Origin: Site-B1 sp963722665
Lineage (GTDB): Bacteria > Bacteroidota > Bacteroidia > Flavobacteriales > Flavobacteriaceae
Assembly: GCA_963722665.1 (NCBI GenBank)
Contig: CAVRNW010000007.1
Location: 1 to 64,000, forward strand
Direction of reading: 5' to 3'
Length of the DNA stretch: 64,000 nucleotides
Shown here: piece by piece, positions 34,994-43,935 of the stretch
Numbering within the stretch: the first letter of the stretch is position 1
Layout of the letters: each line of letters opens with the position of its first letter
Position numbers and translations under genes: made by a program
Notes under the pieces: generated by a model
What the model was told of the DNA's origin: nothing
What the model saw: only the letters and a program-made list of their open reading frames with translations
Database searches by the model: none

Positions 34994-35770
34994 ATGCGAA
35001 ACAGCCTCAAAATATCTTATGCATTACTTTTTTTATTGTTGTTCTTCAGTTGTAAATCTGCTAAAACAATATCCACTACGGATGAGGTAAATTCAGATCT
35101 TTCAGCAAAGCAGTTAATTAAGAATAATGGTAAGAATAGCGTTAATTTCAAAACCTTAACAGCAAAGGTCAAAGCAGATTATTCAAGAAAGGATTATTCA
35201 AAAGGGACAACTATTAGCCTTAGGATGGAAAAGGATAAAACTATTTGGATGAGTGCTCCTTTTTCTATGGCGAAAGTTTTAATAACACCTAAAAAAGTTA
35301 GTTTTTATAATAAAATAGATGACACTTATTTTGACGGTGACTTCAAGTTGCTAAGTGAGTTTGTAGGAACCGATCTGGATTTTTATAAAGTTCAGAACAT
35401 TCTTTTAGGAGAAGCCTTATATGATCTTAAAAAAGATGAATATGTGGCTTCCACTTTTGAAAAGTCCTATTTGTTACAACCAAAGGACCAAAGTGCGTTA
35501 TTTGAAATATTCTATTTATTGAATCCATCACACTTTAAAATGGATTCGCAGCAATTTGCTCAACCTGATGAAAATAGAATACTACAAATAGATTATAAAG
35601 TTTACCAAAGGGTAAATAAACAAACATTGCCTCAAACAATTAAAATAATTGCCGTGGAAAGTTTGGATGAAACAATTATTGATTTAGAATATAAGTCGGT
35701 TGAATTAAATGAGAAGATACGTTTCCCTTTCAGGATACCTTCAGGATATAAAGAAATAGAGTTTAGATGA
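34994..35770 (+). CDS. DUF4292 lipoprotein
   Basis: A 258-residue lipoprotein with a signal ending LLLFFSC (Cys20). The mature part is beta-rich (LTAKVKADYSRKDYSKGTTI, DKTIWMSAPFSMAKVLITP, KVSFYNKIDDTYFDG), and the fold suggested by the pattern is LolA/LolB-like. This is the DUF4292 family of Bacteroidota. By analogy it could carry lipoproteins or lipid, but this is unproven. It starts two bases after the TPR gene and overlaps the start of EnvC by the ATGA motif, so the three are probably one transcript. Confidence 0.82.
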   Translation: MRNSLKISYALLFLLLFFSCKSAKTISTTDEVNSDLSAKQLIKNNGKNSVNFKTLTAKVKADYSRKDYSKGTTISLRMEKDKTIWMSAPFSMAKVLITPKKVSFYNKIDDTYFDGDFKLLSEFVGTDLDFYKVQNILLGEALYDLKKDEYVASTFEKSYLLQPKDQSALFEIFYLLNPSHFKMDSQQFAQPDENRILQIDYKVYQRVNKQTLPQTIKIIAVESLDETIIDLEYKSVELNEKIRFPFRIPSGYKEIEFR

Positions 35771-37044
35771 TTTCTCAGTTAAACACAAATAGTATAGGTC
35801 GTCAGTTCGATGGTTCTGAAATTTTTCAGAATGTATCGAGAACATGTTTTTTGGTTCTTATGATGTTCTTATTTTGTTTAAACCTTAATGCTCAAAGTCA
35901 AAAGCAAAAGGAATTAGAACAGCGCAAGCAAGAGATCCTAAAAGAGATCAGTCAGATCAATGAACTCCTTTTTAAAAACAGCAGGAAGGAGAAAACGATA
36001 ATTTCCAAGGTCGAAGATGTTAGCTACAGAGTGAGTGTCAGGAAAAACCTGATAAAAGTTACAAATCAACAGGCAAACCTGCTAACAAGAGAGATAAATA
36101 AGAATCAGGATGATATATCGCGAATGCGAGAGGAATTAAAGGTTTTAAAGGACAATTATGCCAGCATGATAGTGAAATCCTATAAAAGTAAGAACGAGCA
36201 AAGTAAGCTCATGTTTTTATTATCTTCCAGTAACTTTCATCAGGCCTACAAAAGGTTACAATACATAAAGCAATTTGCCGAGTATCAAAAAAAGCAAGGA
36301 CAGGAAATTAAAGAAAAAACGCTGCAGCTTCAACAGGTCAATACAGAATTAATAGCCCAAAAAAGAGAAAAGCAAAAATTAATAGATGAGAATTTAAAGG
36401 CTCAGAAAGAAATGGAAAAAGAGCTCAAACAACAGGAAGACTTGATGAAATCTGTTAAGAAAAGCATGAATAGATACGCTTCTCAAGTAAAGGAGAAGCA
36501 GCGTGAAGCAGACAGAATTGACAGACAGATCGAAAAGATAATTCGTGATGCCATTGCAAGCTCCAATAAAAAGGCTGGGACAACCTCTTCAACAGGATTT
36601 GCATTAACGGCCGAAGCTAAAGCGCTTGCAGCTAATTTTGTTAGCAATAAGGGTAAATTACCATGGCCGGTAGAAAAGGGAATTGTGAAATTAGGTTATG
36701 GCAAACAACCGCATCCTGTAGTAAAATCAGTGACCATACAAAGTAATGGAGTAAGAATTGCGACAGAAGAACAAGCCAATGTGAGAACTGTATATGATGG
36801 AGAAGTTTTGGCTGTTCAAGCCATGAAAAGAGGAAATTTAACTGTTTTAATTCAACACGGGAATTATATTACAGTTTATAAAAACCTGGCAAAGGTATAC
36901 GTTAAGAAAGGAGAAAAAGTTAAAACAAAGCAGAATATCGGTCAGATATTCACTAATTCTTCAAATGGAGAAACTACTTTAAGTTTTAGTATTTTTAAAG
37001 AATCCAAAACGCAAAATCCTGCTGAATGGATTTACAAAATGTGA
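35767..37044 (+). CDS. EnvC-like murein hydrolase activator (M23/LytM)
   Basis: A 425-residue periplasmic protein that in other bacteria activates cell-wall amidases during division. A hydrophobic export segment lies near residues 27-43 (CFLVLMMFLFCLNLNAQ). A long coiled coil covers about 45-265, and a LytM/peptidase M23 domain lies at about 300-425 (LPWPVEKGIVKLGYG, VRTVYDGEVLAV, LIQHGNYITVYKNL). The classical zinc ligands are not fully kept: HxxxD is missing and HGxY has become HGNY, fitting a non-catalytic activator. The ATG at 35767 overlaps the DUF4292 stop (ATGA). The first 25 codons include a palindromic repeat (35805-35843), so an internal start at ATG 35860 would also be possible. 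Confidence 0.85.
   Translation: MISQLNTNSIGRQFDGSEIFQNVSRTCFLVLMMFLFCLNLNAQSQKQKELEQRKQEILKEISQINELLFKNSRKEKTIISKVEDVSYRVSVRKNLIKVTNQQANLLTREINKNQDDISRMREELKVLKDNYASMIVKSYKSKNEQSKLMFLLSSSNFHQAYKRLQYIKQFAEYQKKQGQEIKEKTLQLQQVNTELIAQKREKQKLIDENLKAQKEMEKELKQQEDLMKSVKKSMNRYASQVKEKQREADRIDRQIEKIIRDAIASSNKKAGTTSSTGFALTAEAKALAANFVSNKGKLPWPVEKGIVKLGYGKQPHPVVKSVTIQSNGVRIATEEQANVRTVYDGEVLAVQAMKRGNLTVLIQHGNYITVYKNLAKVYVKKGEKVKTKQNIGQIFTNSSNGETTLSFSIFKESKTQNPAEWIYKM
35805..35843. repeat. nested palindromic repeat inside the envC-like gene start
   Basis: The outer arms GTTCGAT and ATCGAGAAC pair with a two-base bulge, and the inner arms TTCTGAAA and TTTCAGAA pair perfectly across TT. The layout is that of the GTTCGA...TCGAGAAC intergenic repeats I know from Flavobacteriaceae, but here it is read as codons 14-26 of the envC-like gene. 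Confidence 0.65.
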
Positions 37045-37051
37045 CGAAGTC

Positions 37052-37077
37052 AAGCTGAATTTATTTCAGCTTCTTTT
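37052..37077 (+). terminator. intrinsic terminator after the envC-like gene
   Basis: AAGCTGAA (37052-37059) pairs with TTCAGCTT (37065-37072) over a 5-base loop and is followed by CTTTT. It begins 8 bases after the stop codon. Confidence 0.6.
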
Positions 37078-37207
37078 GAATATATCTAAATCTAACTTGA
37101 GTCCAAATAATAAGCATTTTTAAAACTCTCACAACTACAAAACCTCAGATATCATAGTTTTAAAATTTAGGTTTATTATATGACCTTTATTGTTTGAATA
37201 AGATTTA

Positions 37208-37720
37208 TTAATCAACAAACAAAGCTTTAAGCTCAGTGGCATCTTTTGGCTTCATTTTACCGGCCAATACCAGGCTTAATTGTTTTCGTCTTAAAGCACC
37301 TTCAAATCGTAATTTTTCGAGATCTGTTTCTGGTCTTATTTCAGGAATTCTTACAGGACGCCCGGTATCATCAACTGCAACAAAGGTGTAAATAGCTTCA
37401 TTAGCCTTTGTGCGCTCACCGGATTCCCGATCTTCGGTCCAGACATCAATATAGATCTCCATGGAGCTGTTGAATGCCCGAGACACTTTAGCCTCAACCG
37501 TCACAGCACTTCCCAAAGGAATAGCTCTGTTAAATGCCACATGATTAACGGACGCTGTAACTACTATTCGTCTACTGTGCCGTCTGGCGGCTATACTGGC
37601 AGCTCGATCCATCCTCGCTAATAATTCGCCTCCAAATAAGTTATTCAATGGATTGGTTTCGCTGGGTAAGACCAGATCTGTCATGATAGTTCTTGATTCT
37701 TCAGGAGTTTTTGGTTGCAT
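37208..37720 (-). CDS. acyl-CoA thioesterase (hotdog fold, YciA/BACH-like)
   Basis: A 170-residue hotdog-fold protein that hydrolyses acyl-CoA. LPSETNPLNNLFGGELLARMDRAASIAAR (about residues 17-45) is the hotdog core with the catalytic Asn and Asp, and VTASVNHVAFNRAIPLGSAV and YIDVWTEDRESGERTKANEAIYTFVAVD complete the fold. Full length for the single-hotdog cytoplasmic thioesterases. It faces the envC-like gene tail to tail and is separated by 136 bases from the next leftward gene. Confidence 0.88.
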   Translation of the reverse strand: MQPKTPEESRTIMTDLVLPSETNPLNNLFGGELLARMDRAASIAARRHSRRIVVTASVNHVAFNRAIPLGSAVTVEAKVSRAFNSSMEIYIDVWTEDRESGERTKANEAIYTFVAVDDTGRPVRIPEIRPETDLEKLRFEGALRRKQLSLVLAGKMKPKDATELKALFVD

Positions 37721-37856
37721 TGTTTTAATTTTGAAATAGCAAAGATATATTGATTTACGATTGTAGAGTTACGATTTCCGAATTAATGAATAAAAGTTAT
37801 AGGACAAAGCTCTTTCTTTGTAGCACCAGTCGTAATTCAAAATTTGTAAATCGTAA

Positions 37857-38795
37857 TTAGTTAAGTTCTTTCACCAACAACCAGGCATCTCGGTTGTGGT
37901 CTCTTCTTATTTTTCGAAGTGAATTTAAAGCGTCAACTCTATTTTCAAAGCTCTCATAAACAACTTCGTGTAAGCCATATTTGTTGACACCTATTTTTCT
38001 GGCCTTGTAGCCTAATTTCTGTAATTGGCTAACTTTTTTAAAGGAGTTTTCTTCAACTCTAAATGCACCGGCAACAATATGATAGCGGCCTACTTGTTTC
38101 TCAACGTTTAATGTTATGGCAGGAAGCGGATTTTCAATCACAAAAGTGGCTTCCTGTATTCTGTTTTCAAGTTGTTTGTGAGCCTCTTCTTGGGCCAACT
38201 GATTGTGAGTCTCAATTTGATTCACATAATACTTTGACATGCCCAAACTACCAATGGTTAATGCAATTAAAGCGATCGCAGCATAACGTAAATATGGGCG
38301 TTCTTTGCGTTTTTCGGGAGTAATAATTAAAGGAACTGCTTCTTCTAGAGTTTCAATCTCCTCTTTATAAACTTCTCGAGTAACAGTAGGGGACACAAAT
38401 TGTGATAATCCAAATGAGTCAGTTAAATAATTTAGGTGATATGATGGTTCAAATTGAATTTTGCCATCCTTACTTAAAAAAATATCACCAATATTATCAA
38501 AAGTTAATGTTTCGCCCTGAACAAGATAAGATTTTAAAGACTTGATTCGTTTTTGAATTTTCTCTAAAGCGGCCTCAAAAGGAATCTTCTCAACACCTGC
38601 AATATAATTCACTAGCAGACCATCATTATTCTGAATTTGCTCATTGAATGACAATACTTTTTTAGGCGGATAAAAGGCATTGGTTGATTCGTGTACTTTG
38701 GCAGATTCACCTTGTGTTAGAAATGCTCCAAATTCAGGCACAACAACACATTCGTATCTGTATAGTAAATCGCTTATGTAAGTCTCCAATTGCAT
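37857..38795 (-). CDS. HU-CCDC81/SPOR domain membrane protein
   Basis: A 312-residue protein combining an N-terminal CCDC81-type HU-like region (MQLETYISDLLYRYECVVVP at residues 1-20 and VHESTNAFYPPKKVLSFNEQ), a single transmembrane helix near 172-190 (AAIALIALTIGSLGMSKYY) and a C-terminal SPOR domain (about 230-312, GRYHIVAGAFRVEENSFKKV, LGYKARKIG). SPOR domains bind denuded peptidoglycan at the division site. It thus likely links cytoplasmic contents to septal wall in the periplasm. This arrangement is a Bacteroidota-specific family. It is divergent from dprA with a 106-bp gap. Confidence 0.88.
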   Translation of the reverse strand: MQLETYISDLLYRYECVVVPEFGAFLTQGESAKVHESTNAFYPPKKVLSFNEQIQNNDGLLVNYIAGVEKIPFEAALEKIQKRIKSLKSYLVQGETLTFDNIGDIFLSKDGKIQFEPSYHLNYLTDSFGLSQFVSPTVTREVYKEEIETLEEAVPLIITPEKRKERPYLRYAAIALIALTIGSLGMSKYYVNQIETHNQLAQEEAHKQLENRIQEATFVIENPLPAITLNVEKQVGRYHIVAGAFRVEENSFKKVSQLQKLGYKARKIGVNKYGLHEVVYESFENRVDALNSLRKIRRDHNRDAWLLVKELN

Positions 38796-38901
38796 TGAAA
38801 CAAAGGTAAAATATTTTAAATTCTATTAAAATTTAAACCCAACTATTTATTAACACGGTAAAATTTGCTTTCTTGCAATTTATAATTTTTATAGATTAAG
38901 A

Positions 38902-40005
38902 ATGACGGAAACGGAATTACTTTTAGTATTGGCCTTACAGCATGTGCCGAAAGTGGGAGACATCACTGCAAAAAAACTGATATCGCACTGCGGTTCTGTC
39001 GAAGCTGTATTTCAGGAAAAAAGGAGAAATCTTCTTAAGATTGATGGTATTGGCACAACGGTTTTAAGCGAATTGTTTCACACCTATCATCATGAAGAGG
39101 CAGAAAAGGAATTAAGGTTCATTAAAGAGAATGATATTGACTGTTTATATTTTACTGATGATGACTATCCTGATAAACTGAAACATTGCATTGACAGTCC
39201 GATCTTATTATTCAAATCAGGGAACATTAATTTAAAACAACAAAGAATCATCAGTATTGTAGGGACAAGAAAGATTACAACAAGTGGTATTGCTTTTTGT
39301 CAGAAACTGGTAGAAACGCTCGCTCCTTTTGACCCTGTAATTGTATCAGGCTTTGCTTATGGAACTGATATTACAGCACAAAAAGCTGCATTAAAACACA
39401 ATTTACAGACCATAGGATGTTTGGCTCATGGATTGAATCAGGTTTATCCTAAAACGCATAAGAAATATGTGGCAGAGGTTGAAAATCATGGAGGCTTTTT
39501 AACCGAATTCTGGAGCACATCTAATCCTGACCGAGAGAATTTTTTAAGGCGAAACCGAGTGATCGCCGGTTTAAGCGAAGCGACCATTGTGATCGAATCT
39601 GCCGAAAAAGGCGGGAGTTTGGTTACTGCCGATATTGCTAATTCCTATAACAGGGAAGTTTTTGCAGTTCCCGGGAGAACCACAGACAGTCAAAGTGTTG
39701 GTTGTAACAATCTAATTAAATATCAAAAAGCGCATTTATTATCTAACCCTTTGGATGTAGCTTATATGCTTAACTGGAAACTTGAAGATGAGGCTCAGCC
39801 TCCTGTTCAGAAACAACTATTTGTTGAGTTGGATGATGATGAAAAAGTTATTTATAATTATTTGAAACAAAACGAGAAACAACAACTTGATTTGATTGCT
39901 TTAAATTGTAATATTCCAACTTATAAAGCAGCCAGTATTTTATTGAATATGGAATTAAAAGGGGTGATCAGGCCGCTTCCGGGGAAGTTGTTTGAAGTTA
40001 TTTAA
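38902..40005 (+). CDS. dprA: DNA-processing protein DprA/Smf
   Basis: A 367-residue cytoplasmic protein that loads RecA on incoming single-stranded DNA during natural transformation. It has an N-terminal helix-hairpin-helix/SAM-like region (VPKVGDITAKKLISHCGS), then the Rossmann-like DprA core with IVGTRKITTSGI, VIVSGFAYGTDITAQKAAL, TIGCLAHGLNQVYPKTHKK, ENFLRRNRVIAGLSEATIVI and GSLVTADIANSYNREVFAVPG. A winged-helix C-terminal domain follows (about 305-367). Full length. It ends in a 4-base tail-to-tail overlap with trpS. recA is in the same window. Confidence 0.95.
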   Translation: MTETELLLVLALQHVPKVGDITAKKLISHCGSVEAVFQEKRRNLLKIDGIGTTVLSELFHTYHHEEAEKELRFIKENDIDCLYFTDDDYPDKLKHCIDSPILLFKSGNINLKQQRIISIVGTRKITTSGIAFCQKLVETLAPFDPVIVSGFAYGTDITAQKAALKHNLQTIGCLAHGLNQVYPKTHKKYVAEVENHGGFLTEFWSTSNPDRENFLRRNRVIAGLSEATIVIESAEKGGSLVTADIANSYNREVFAVPGRTTDSQSVGCNNLIKYQKAHLLSNPLDVAYMLNWKLEDEAQPPVQKQLFVELDDDEKVIYNYLKQNEKQQLDLIALNCNIPTYKAASILLNMELKGVIRPLPGKLFEVI

Positions 40006-40970
40006 TACCCGACCTTTTCCCTAACACGATTTAAAACCTCATCAGCAACTTTTGCCGCTTTTTTTGCTCCTACACTCAAAGCTTTGTCAATTTCTTCAAG
40101 GTTATTTATATAGTAGTTGTATCTCTCACGCTGTGTTGCAAATTTTTCAACTATCAACTCAAACAAGGCTTGTTTAGCATGTCCATAGCCATAACCACCT
40201 TTTTCGTAATTGGTTTTCATAGCGGCTACCTGCTCTTTATCAGCTATCAAACTGTAAATAGCAAAACAGTTACAGGTTTTCCAGTCTTTAGGTTCTTCAA
40301 GCGAAGTACTATCGGTAACTATTGACATAATACGTTTGCGTAGTTTTTTGTCATCAATAAAAATATCGATTAGATTATCCTTGCTCTTACTCATTTTATC
40401 GCCATCAATTCCGGGAACCAACATGGTATGCTCTTGAATTTTCCCTTCAGGCATGACAAATGTTTCACCCATTTTAGCATGAAAACGTGAGGCTACATCG
40501 CGAGTCATTTCAATATGCTGCAGTTGGTCTTTCCCAACGGGAATGATATTAGCATCGTACAACAAAATATCCGCAGCCATTAACATGGGATAAAAAAATA
40601 ATCCGGAATTGACATCTTCCAGTCTATCAGCTTTATCCTTAAAACTATGCGCCAATGTTAAACGTTGGTATGGAAAGAAACAACTTAAATACCAGGCTAA
40701 TTCGGTAGTCTGAGGCACATCGCTTTGTCGGTAAAAAACGGTTTTATTGATATCCAGACCAAAAGCCAACCAGGTTGCAGCAGTGGAATAGGTATTTTTG
40801 CGCAAAGTATCGGCATCTTTAATCTGTGTTAAAGAGTGCATATCTGCTATAAACAAAAAGGATTCATTCTCAGAATTTTTGGACATCTCAATTGCAGGAA
40901 TGATAGCTCCCAATAAATTTCCCAGATGTGGTGTTCCTGTGCTTTGTACTCCTGTAAGTATTCTTGCCAT
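40002..40970 (-). CDS. trpS: tryptophanyl-tRNA synthetase
   Basis: A 322-residue class I synthetase. The HIGH-equivalent motif is GTPHLGNLLGA (residues about 10-20), KMSKS appears as GDKMSKSKDN (about 191-200), and GKDQLQHIEMTRDVA is the usual tryptophan-site segment. The start is ATG 40970 (MARILTGVQSTG). The frame stays open to 41015, but that would run through the -7 box at 40993-41000 and add residues not seen in the family. Confidence 0.96.
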   Translation of the reverse strand: MARILTGVQSTGTPHLGNLLGAIIPAIEMSKNSENESFLFIADMHSLTQIKDADTLRKNTYSTAATWLAFGLDINKTVFYRQSDVPQTTELAWYLSCFFPYQRLTLAHSFKDKADRLEDVNSGLFFYPMLMAADILLYDANIIPVGKDQLQHIEMTRDVASRFHAKMGETFVMPEGKIQEHTMLVPGIDGDKMSKSKDNLIDIFIDDKKLRKRIMSIVTDSTSLEEPKDWKTCNCFAIYSLIADKEQVAAMKTNYEKGGYGYGHAKQALFELIVEKFATQRERYNYYINNLEEIDKALSVGAKKAAKVADEVLNRVREKVGY

Positions 40971-40992
40971 TATAAATTTTTCAATATGAGGA

Positions 40993-41000
40993 CAAAGGTA
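40993..41000 (-). promoter_or_regulatory. -7 promoter box for trpS
   Basis: On the minus strand TACCTTTG matches TAnnTTTG and lies 22 bases upstream of ATG 40970, supporting that start. Confidence 0.5.
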
Positions 41001-41046
41001 AATTTTTTGACACAATGCTCAATAAATTTCTTTAGTTTTGGTTGGT

Positions 41047-41810
41047 ATGATCGTGTTAAAATACATTTTTTGGGTAGTTTACAGAATCTGGTTTTATGTT
41101 CTGGTGGCATTACCAATTATTATTTTGTTCCCGATTCTTCTCATTTCTATTTCCCGAGAACAATGGTATCCTTTATTTTTTAAACTAGCTCGTTTTTGGG
41201 CTAAATTCATTTTGATAGGGATGGGCTTTATTTGGAGGATCGAAAGCGAACAAATTCCGGAAAAGGATAAAAGCTATATGTTTATTGCAAACCACACTTC
41301 CATGGTCGATATCATGCTTATGCTGGTATCTGTTAAAAATCCTTTTGTGTTTGTGGGTAAAAAGGAATTGGGTAAAATTCCATTGTTTGGGTTTTTCTAT
41401 AAGAGAACCTGTATTTTGGTTGATAGAAGCTGATGCCAAAAGCAGGCAGAGCTGTATTTTTAAGAGCCCAAAGACGATTAAAACAAGGATTGAGTATTTG
41501 CATCTTTCCCGAAGGATTAGTCCCTGAAATACACGTGGATTTGACTGAATTTAAAGATGGTGCATTTAGATTGGCTATTAATCATAATATTCCGATAGTA
41601 CCATTAACATTTCCTGATAATAAAAAACGATTTTCGTACACTTTTTTTAGTGGAGGGCCCGGAAGAATGCGTGTCTATATACATAAGTTTTTACAAACTG
41701 CAGATCTGGAAATTATAGATACTAAAAGATTAAAGGACCGAGCTTTTAAAATTATTTATAATCAATTAAAAATAAGTCAAAATAAAAAAGCTACTCATGG
41801 CACTGAGTAG
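41047..41810 (+). CDS. plsC: 1-acyl-sn-glycerol-3-phosphate acyltransferase, one frameshift
   Basis: This inner-membrane enzyme makes phosphatidic acid by acylating lysophosphatidate. An N-terminal membrane helix (IFWVVYRIWFYVLVALPIIILF) precedes motif I, NHTSMVDIMLM (NHxxxxD, about residues 79-85), then GKKELGKIPLFGFFYKRTCILVDR, and after the break SICIFPEGLVPE (motif III, FPEG) and IPIVPLTF. The frame breaks at 41430-41433: VDRS is followed by a stop, while one base less gives VDRSDAKSRQ. Repaired length is about 254 residues, normal. An essential gene being interrupted points to an inserted base in the assembly. The stop codon lies inside the terminator stem. Confidence 0.9.
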
Positions 41811-41815
41811 CTTTT
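41786..41815. terminator. bidirectional intrinsic terminator between plsC and the anti-sigma gene
   Basis: AAAAGCTACTCA (41786-41797) pairs with TGAGTAGCTTTT (41804-41815) across a 6-base loop, with A and T runs on both sides, so it can stop transcripts from either direction. It contains the plsC stop codon. Confidence 0.75.
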
Positions 41816-41860
41816 ATTACATTATTGCTGTTGCAATAACTATCTAACCAACTAAAAAAC

Positions 41861-43366
41861 CTAAAACTTAATATTTATTCCGGAATACACTCCAATAAAA
41901 TAGGGTTTAAAACTTCCGGATGTATTGTTGAAAGTGCTTATTTGATATTTGAACATTGGGTCTATGTTAAAACTCATATTCTTTGAGAATTTATAATCCA
42001 GTCCGAATCCAAAATTAGCACTGTAGCTAACATCATTGATGTTGGTGGCTTCACCGAGAATGGTGTTATCACCTCTTAATTCATAAGACACCTCATTATT
42101 GCTTAAAAAGAAAGTGCTAAAACCTCCAACTACAGAAAAGCCAACTTTTTTATCTGACATTCTATATTTTAATTCAACCGGAATTTCAATAAAAGTCATA
42201 TCCTGATTTAAAAAAGCCATGGACTCACCGGGAAAAATAGATGGACTTTGAACAAATCCCAAATTATTTCCACTCACAAATGACAGGCTTTGTACGGCAC
42301 TATTTAATTTAATATTCCTAAATAGGTTTGTATCACCAGATGAAGCGCCAATATTTTCATAAATTAAAACATCGTTTGTGCTGTATCCTAAGTTAACCCG
42401 GTTGACACCAGATCTTACTGTTAATCTTCCATTAACAGCATAACTGACATTAACACCATAACTGAGATTGACATCGCCACTTTTATCATTATAAACAAGC
42501 TGTTCATTAATTGAAGACCCATCACCAAAGGCATTAAAATAAACAGGGGCAAAATTAGGGCTAACTTGCCACCTGTTTAAGTTTTCTTTTTCTTCTTCAT
42601 TAATGTCTTCAATACTTGCTATAACATCTTCGGTTAATGGTATTTTTTCTTTTTCCTGCTCAACAATTAAATTCTCAGGAGAATTATTATTGATAATTTC
42701 TTCCGGCTTATTTTCTATTGCTTCGTTTTTGGTGTCTATGTCTGTGGAAACGAATGCATTCTGATTTGGTGCATCGTTCTTCTCTTTTTCTTCAGTAGTA
42801 ACTGCAATATTTTCAGACGGTTTAGAAACCTTACTTATATTATTATCTTGTAGATCATCAGCTATTTTATCCTGATTGGTTAAAACAGTTGAATTATTTA
42901 TAAAAGGTTTAGTATTTACGCTCTTTTTGTTTGCGTTAGTTCCGGAATTGCTATTGGAATTATTATTTGCCGGGTTATCAGATTCAACCAATGAATTATT
43001 TGAATCAGAATTCTTTTCAGGCGTTTTTTCAGAATTAATAATGATCTTTTTTACTTCTTCCTTCGGGCTGATTGCGCTCTCATTTTGAGAATTGTTATTG
43101 GATCCTTCTGAAGTTTCATCATCTACAATTACAGGTACGTTGTTTAAAGGATCATCTTGATTGAAAATAAAATTGCCTACCGTCACAAGTAAAAGCACAG
43201 CAGCAGCAATACCCGCCAGCTTCCACCAGATAGGAATTACTTTATTGTTATTCTTCTCTTTATTAAGTTGGTTATTGATCTTGTCCCATACAGCATTATC
43301 CGGAGCCACCTCAAGATCCTTGAGCTTCTCCTGGAAAATTCTGTCTATATGTTTCTTTTCACTCAT
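41861..43366 (-). CDS. membrane-spanning anti-sigma factor with outer-membrane beta-barrel
   Basis: A 501-residue protein with an unusual layout. Residues 1-45 are a charged cytoplasmic head (DRIFQEKLKDLEVAPDNAVW, KINNQL) like Bacteroidota anti-sigma heads. Residues 46-68 form one transmembrane helix (PIWWKLAGIAAAVLLLVTVG). Residues about 70-258 are a disordered Asn/Ser/Glu-rich linker. Residues about 260-501 form a beta-barrel of the outer-membrane beta-barrel class with alternating strands ending GVYSGINIKF, the C-terminal Phe typical of barrels. No signal peptide precedes the head, so the chain should cross both membranes. The gene starts in a TAATG overlap with the ECF sigma gene. Similar dual-membrane anti-sigma proteins (Dma) have been described in Bacteroides thetaiotaomicron; the match in architecture is what I see, the identity is inferred. 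Confidence 0.8.
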   Translation of the reverse strand: MSEKKHIDRIFQEKLKDLEVAPDNAVWDKINNQLNKEKNNNKVIPIWWKLAGIAAAVLLLVTVGNFIFNQDDPLNNVPVIVDDETSEGSNNNSQNESAISPKEEVKKIIINSEKTPEKNSDSNNSLVESDNPANNNSNSNSGTNANKKSVNTKPFINNSTVLTNQDKIADDLQDNNISKVSKPSENIAVTTEEKEKNDAPNQNAFVSTDIDTKNEAIENKPEEIINNNSPENLIVEQEKEKIPLTEDVIASIEDINEEEKENLNRWQVSPNFAPVYFNAFGDGSSINEQLVYNDKSGDVNLSYGVNVSYAVNGRLTVRSGVNRVNLGYSTNDVLIYENIGASSGDTNLFRNIKLNSAVQSLSFVSGNNLGFVQSPSIFPGESMAFLNQDMTFIEIPVELKYRMSDKKVGFSVVGGFSTFFLSNNEVSYELRGDNTILGEATNINDVSYSANFGFGLDYKFSKNMSFNIDPMFKYQISTFNNTSGSFKPYFIGVYSGINIKF

Positions 43367-43908
43367 TATAACGATTGAGATTGTTGTCTCGTTTTATAAT
43401 TTTCAATTTTCTCTTTTAATATGAATCTGGCACGAGCCAGATTAGATTTTGATGTCCCCGTTGTTATATTCAACATGTTCGCAACTTCCTTGTGAGAATA
43501 TCCATCAAGAACATAAAGATTAAAGACTAATCTATATCTGTCAGGTAATTCCTGAATGATCTTAAGTAAAAAATCAATACTTATGTCATCATCTTCAATA
43601 GCGACCGATACATCTTCAATATTCCCTTCATTTACAATCTTAAACACACTTTTTTCACGGTATCGCTGTAAGGCGGTATTGATAGTTATTCGTTTTATCC
43701 AACCCTCAAAAGAACCTTTGTTATTGTATTGTTCAATTTTCTTAAAAATAGTCACAAAACTATCCTGCAGATTATCTTCAGCCTCTGCATAATTCCTTGA
43801 ATACTTTAAGCAAACAGAAAACAATTTACTCGAAAAGAGCTTATATAGTTGACTTTGTGCTTTAGTATCATTTTTTTTACAATTAATTATGAGTTGTTCT
43901 AAACTCAA
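43366..43908 (-). CDS. ECF-type RNA polymerase sigma factor
   Basis: A 180-residue sigma-70 family regulator with regions 2 and 4 only. Region 2 includes LYKLFSSKLFSVCLKYSRNYAEAEDNLQDSF and FEGWIKRITINTALQ (the -10 recognition helix). Region 4 includes LPDRYRLVFNLYVLDGYSHKEVANMLNITTGTSKSNLARARFIL, a helix-turn-helix that reads the -35 element. It would direct RNA polymerase to a stress or envelope regulon and be held by the following membrane anti-sigma protein, whose start overlaps its stop (TAATG). The lipoprotein gene 27 bases upstream shares the strand and probably the promoter. Confidence 0.94.
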   Translation of the reverse strand: MSLEQLIINCKKNDTKAQSQLYKLFSSKLFSVCLKYSRNYAEAEDNLQDSFVTIFKKIEQYNNKGSFEGWIKRITINTALQRYREKSVFKIVNEGNIEDVSVAIEDDDISIDFLLKIIQELPDRYRLVFNLYVLDGYSHKEVANMLNITTGTSKSNLARARFILKEKIENYKTRQQSQSL

Positions 43909-43935
43909 ATTCTTTTGTTTAAAATTAATGCCTGT

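Noticed and set aside
36660..37044. Active M23 endopeptidase
   Set aside because: The zinc-binding HxxxD motif is not visible in the LytM domain, so an activator role is preferred.
41033..41040. TAGTTTTG as a -7 box for plsC
   Set aside because: It would place the transcript start at or after ATG 41047; a good TAnnTTTG match by chance is common in AT-rich DNA.
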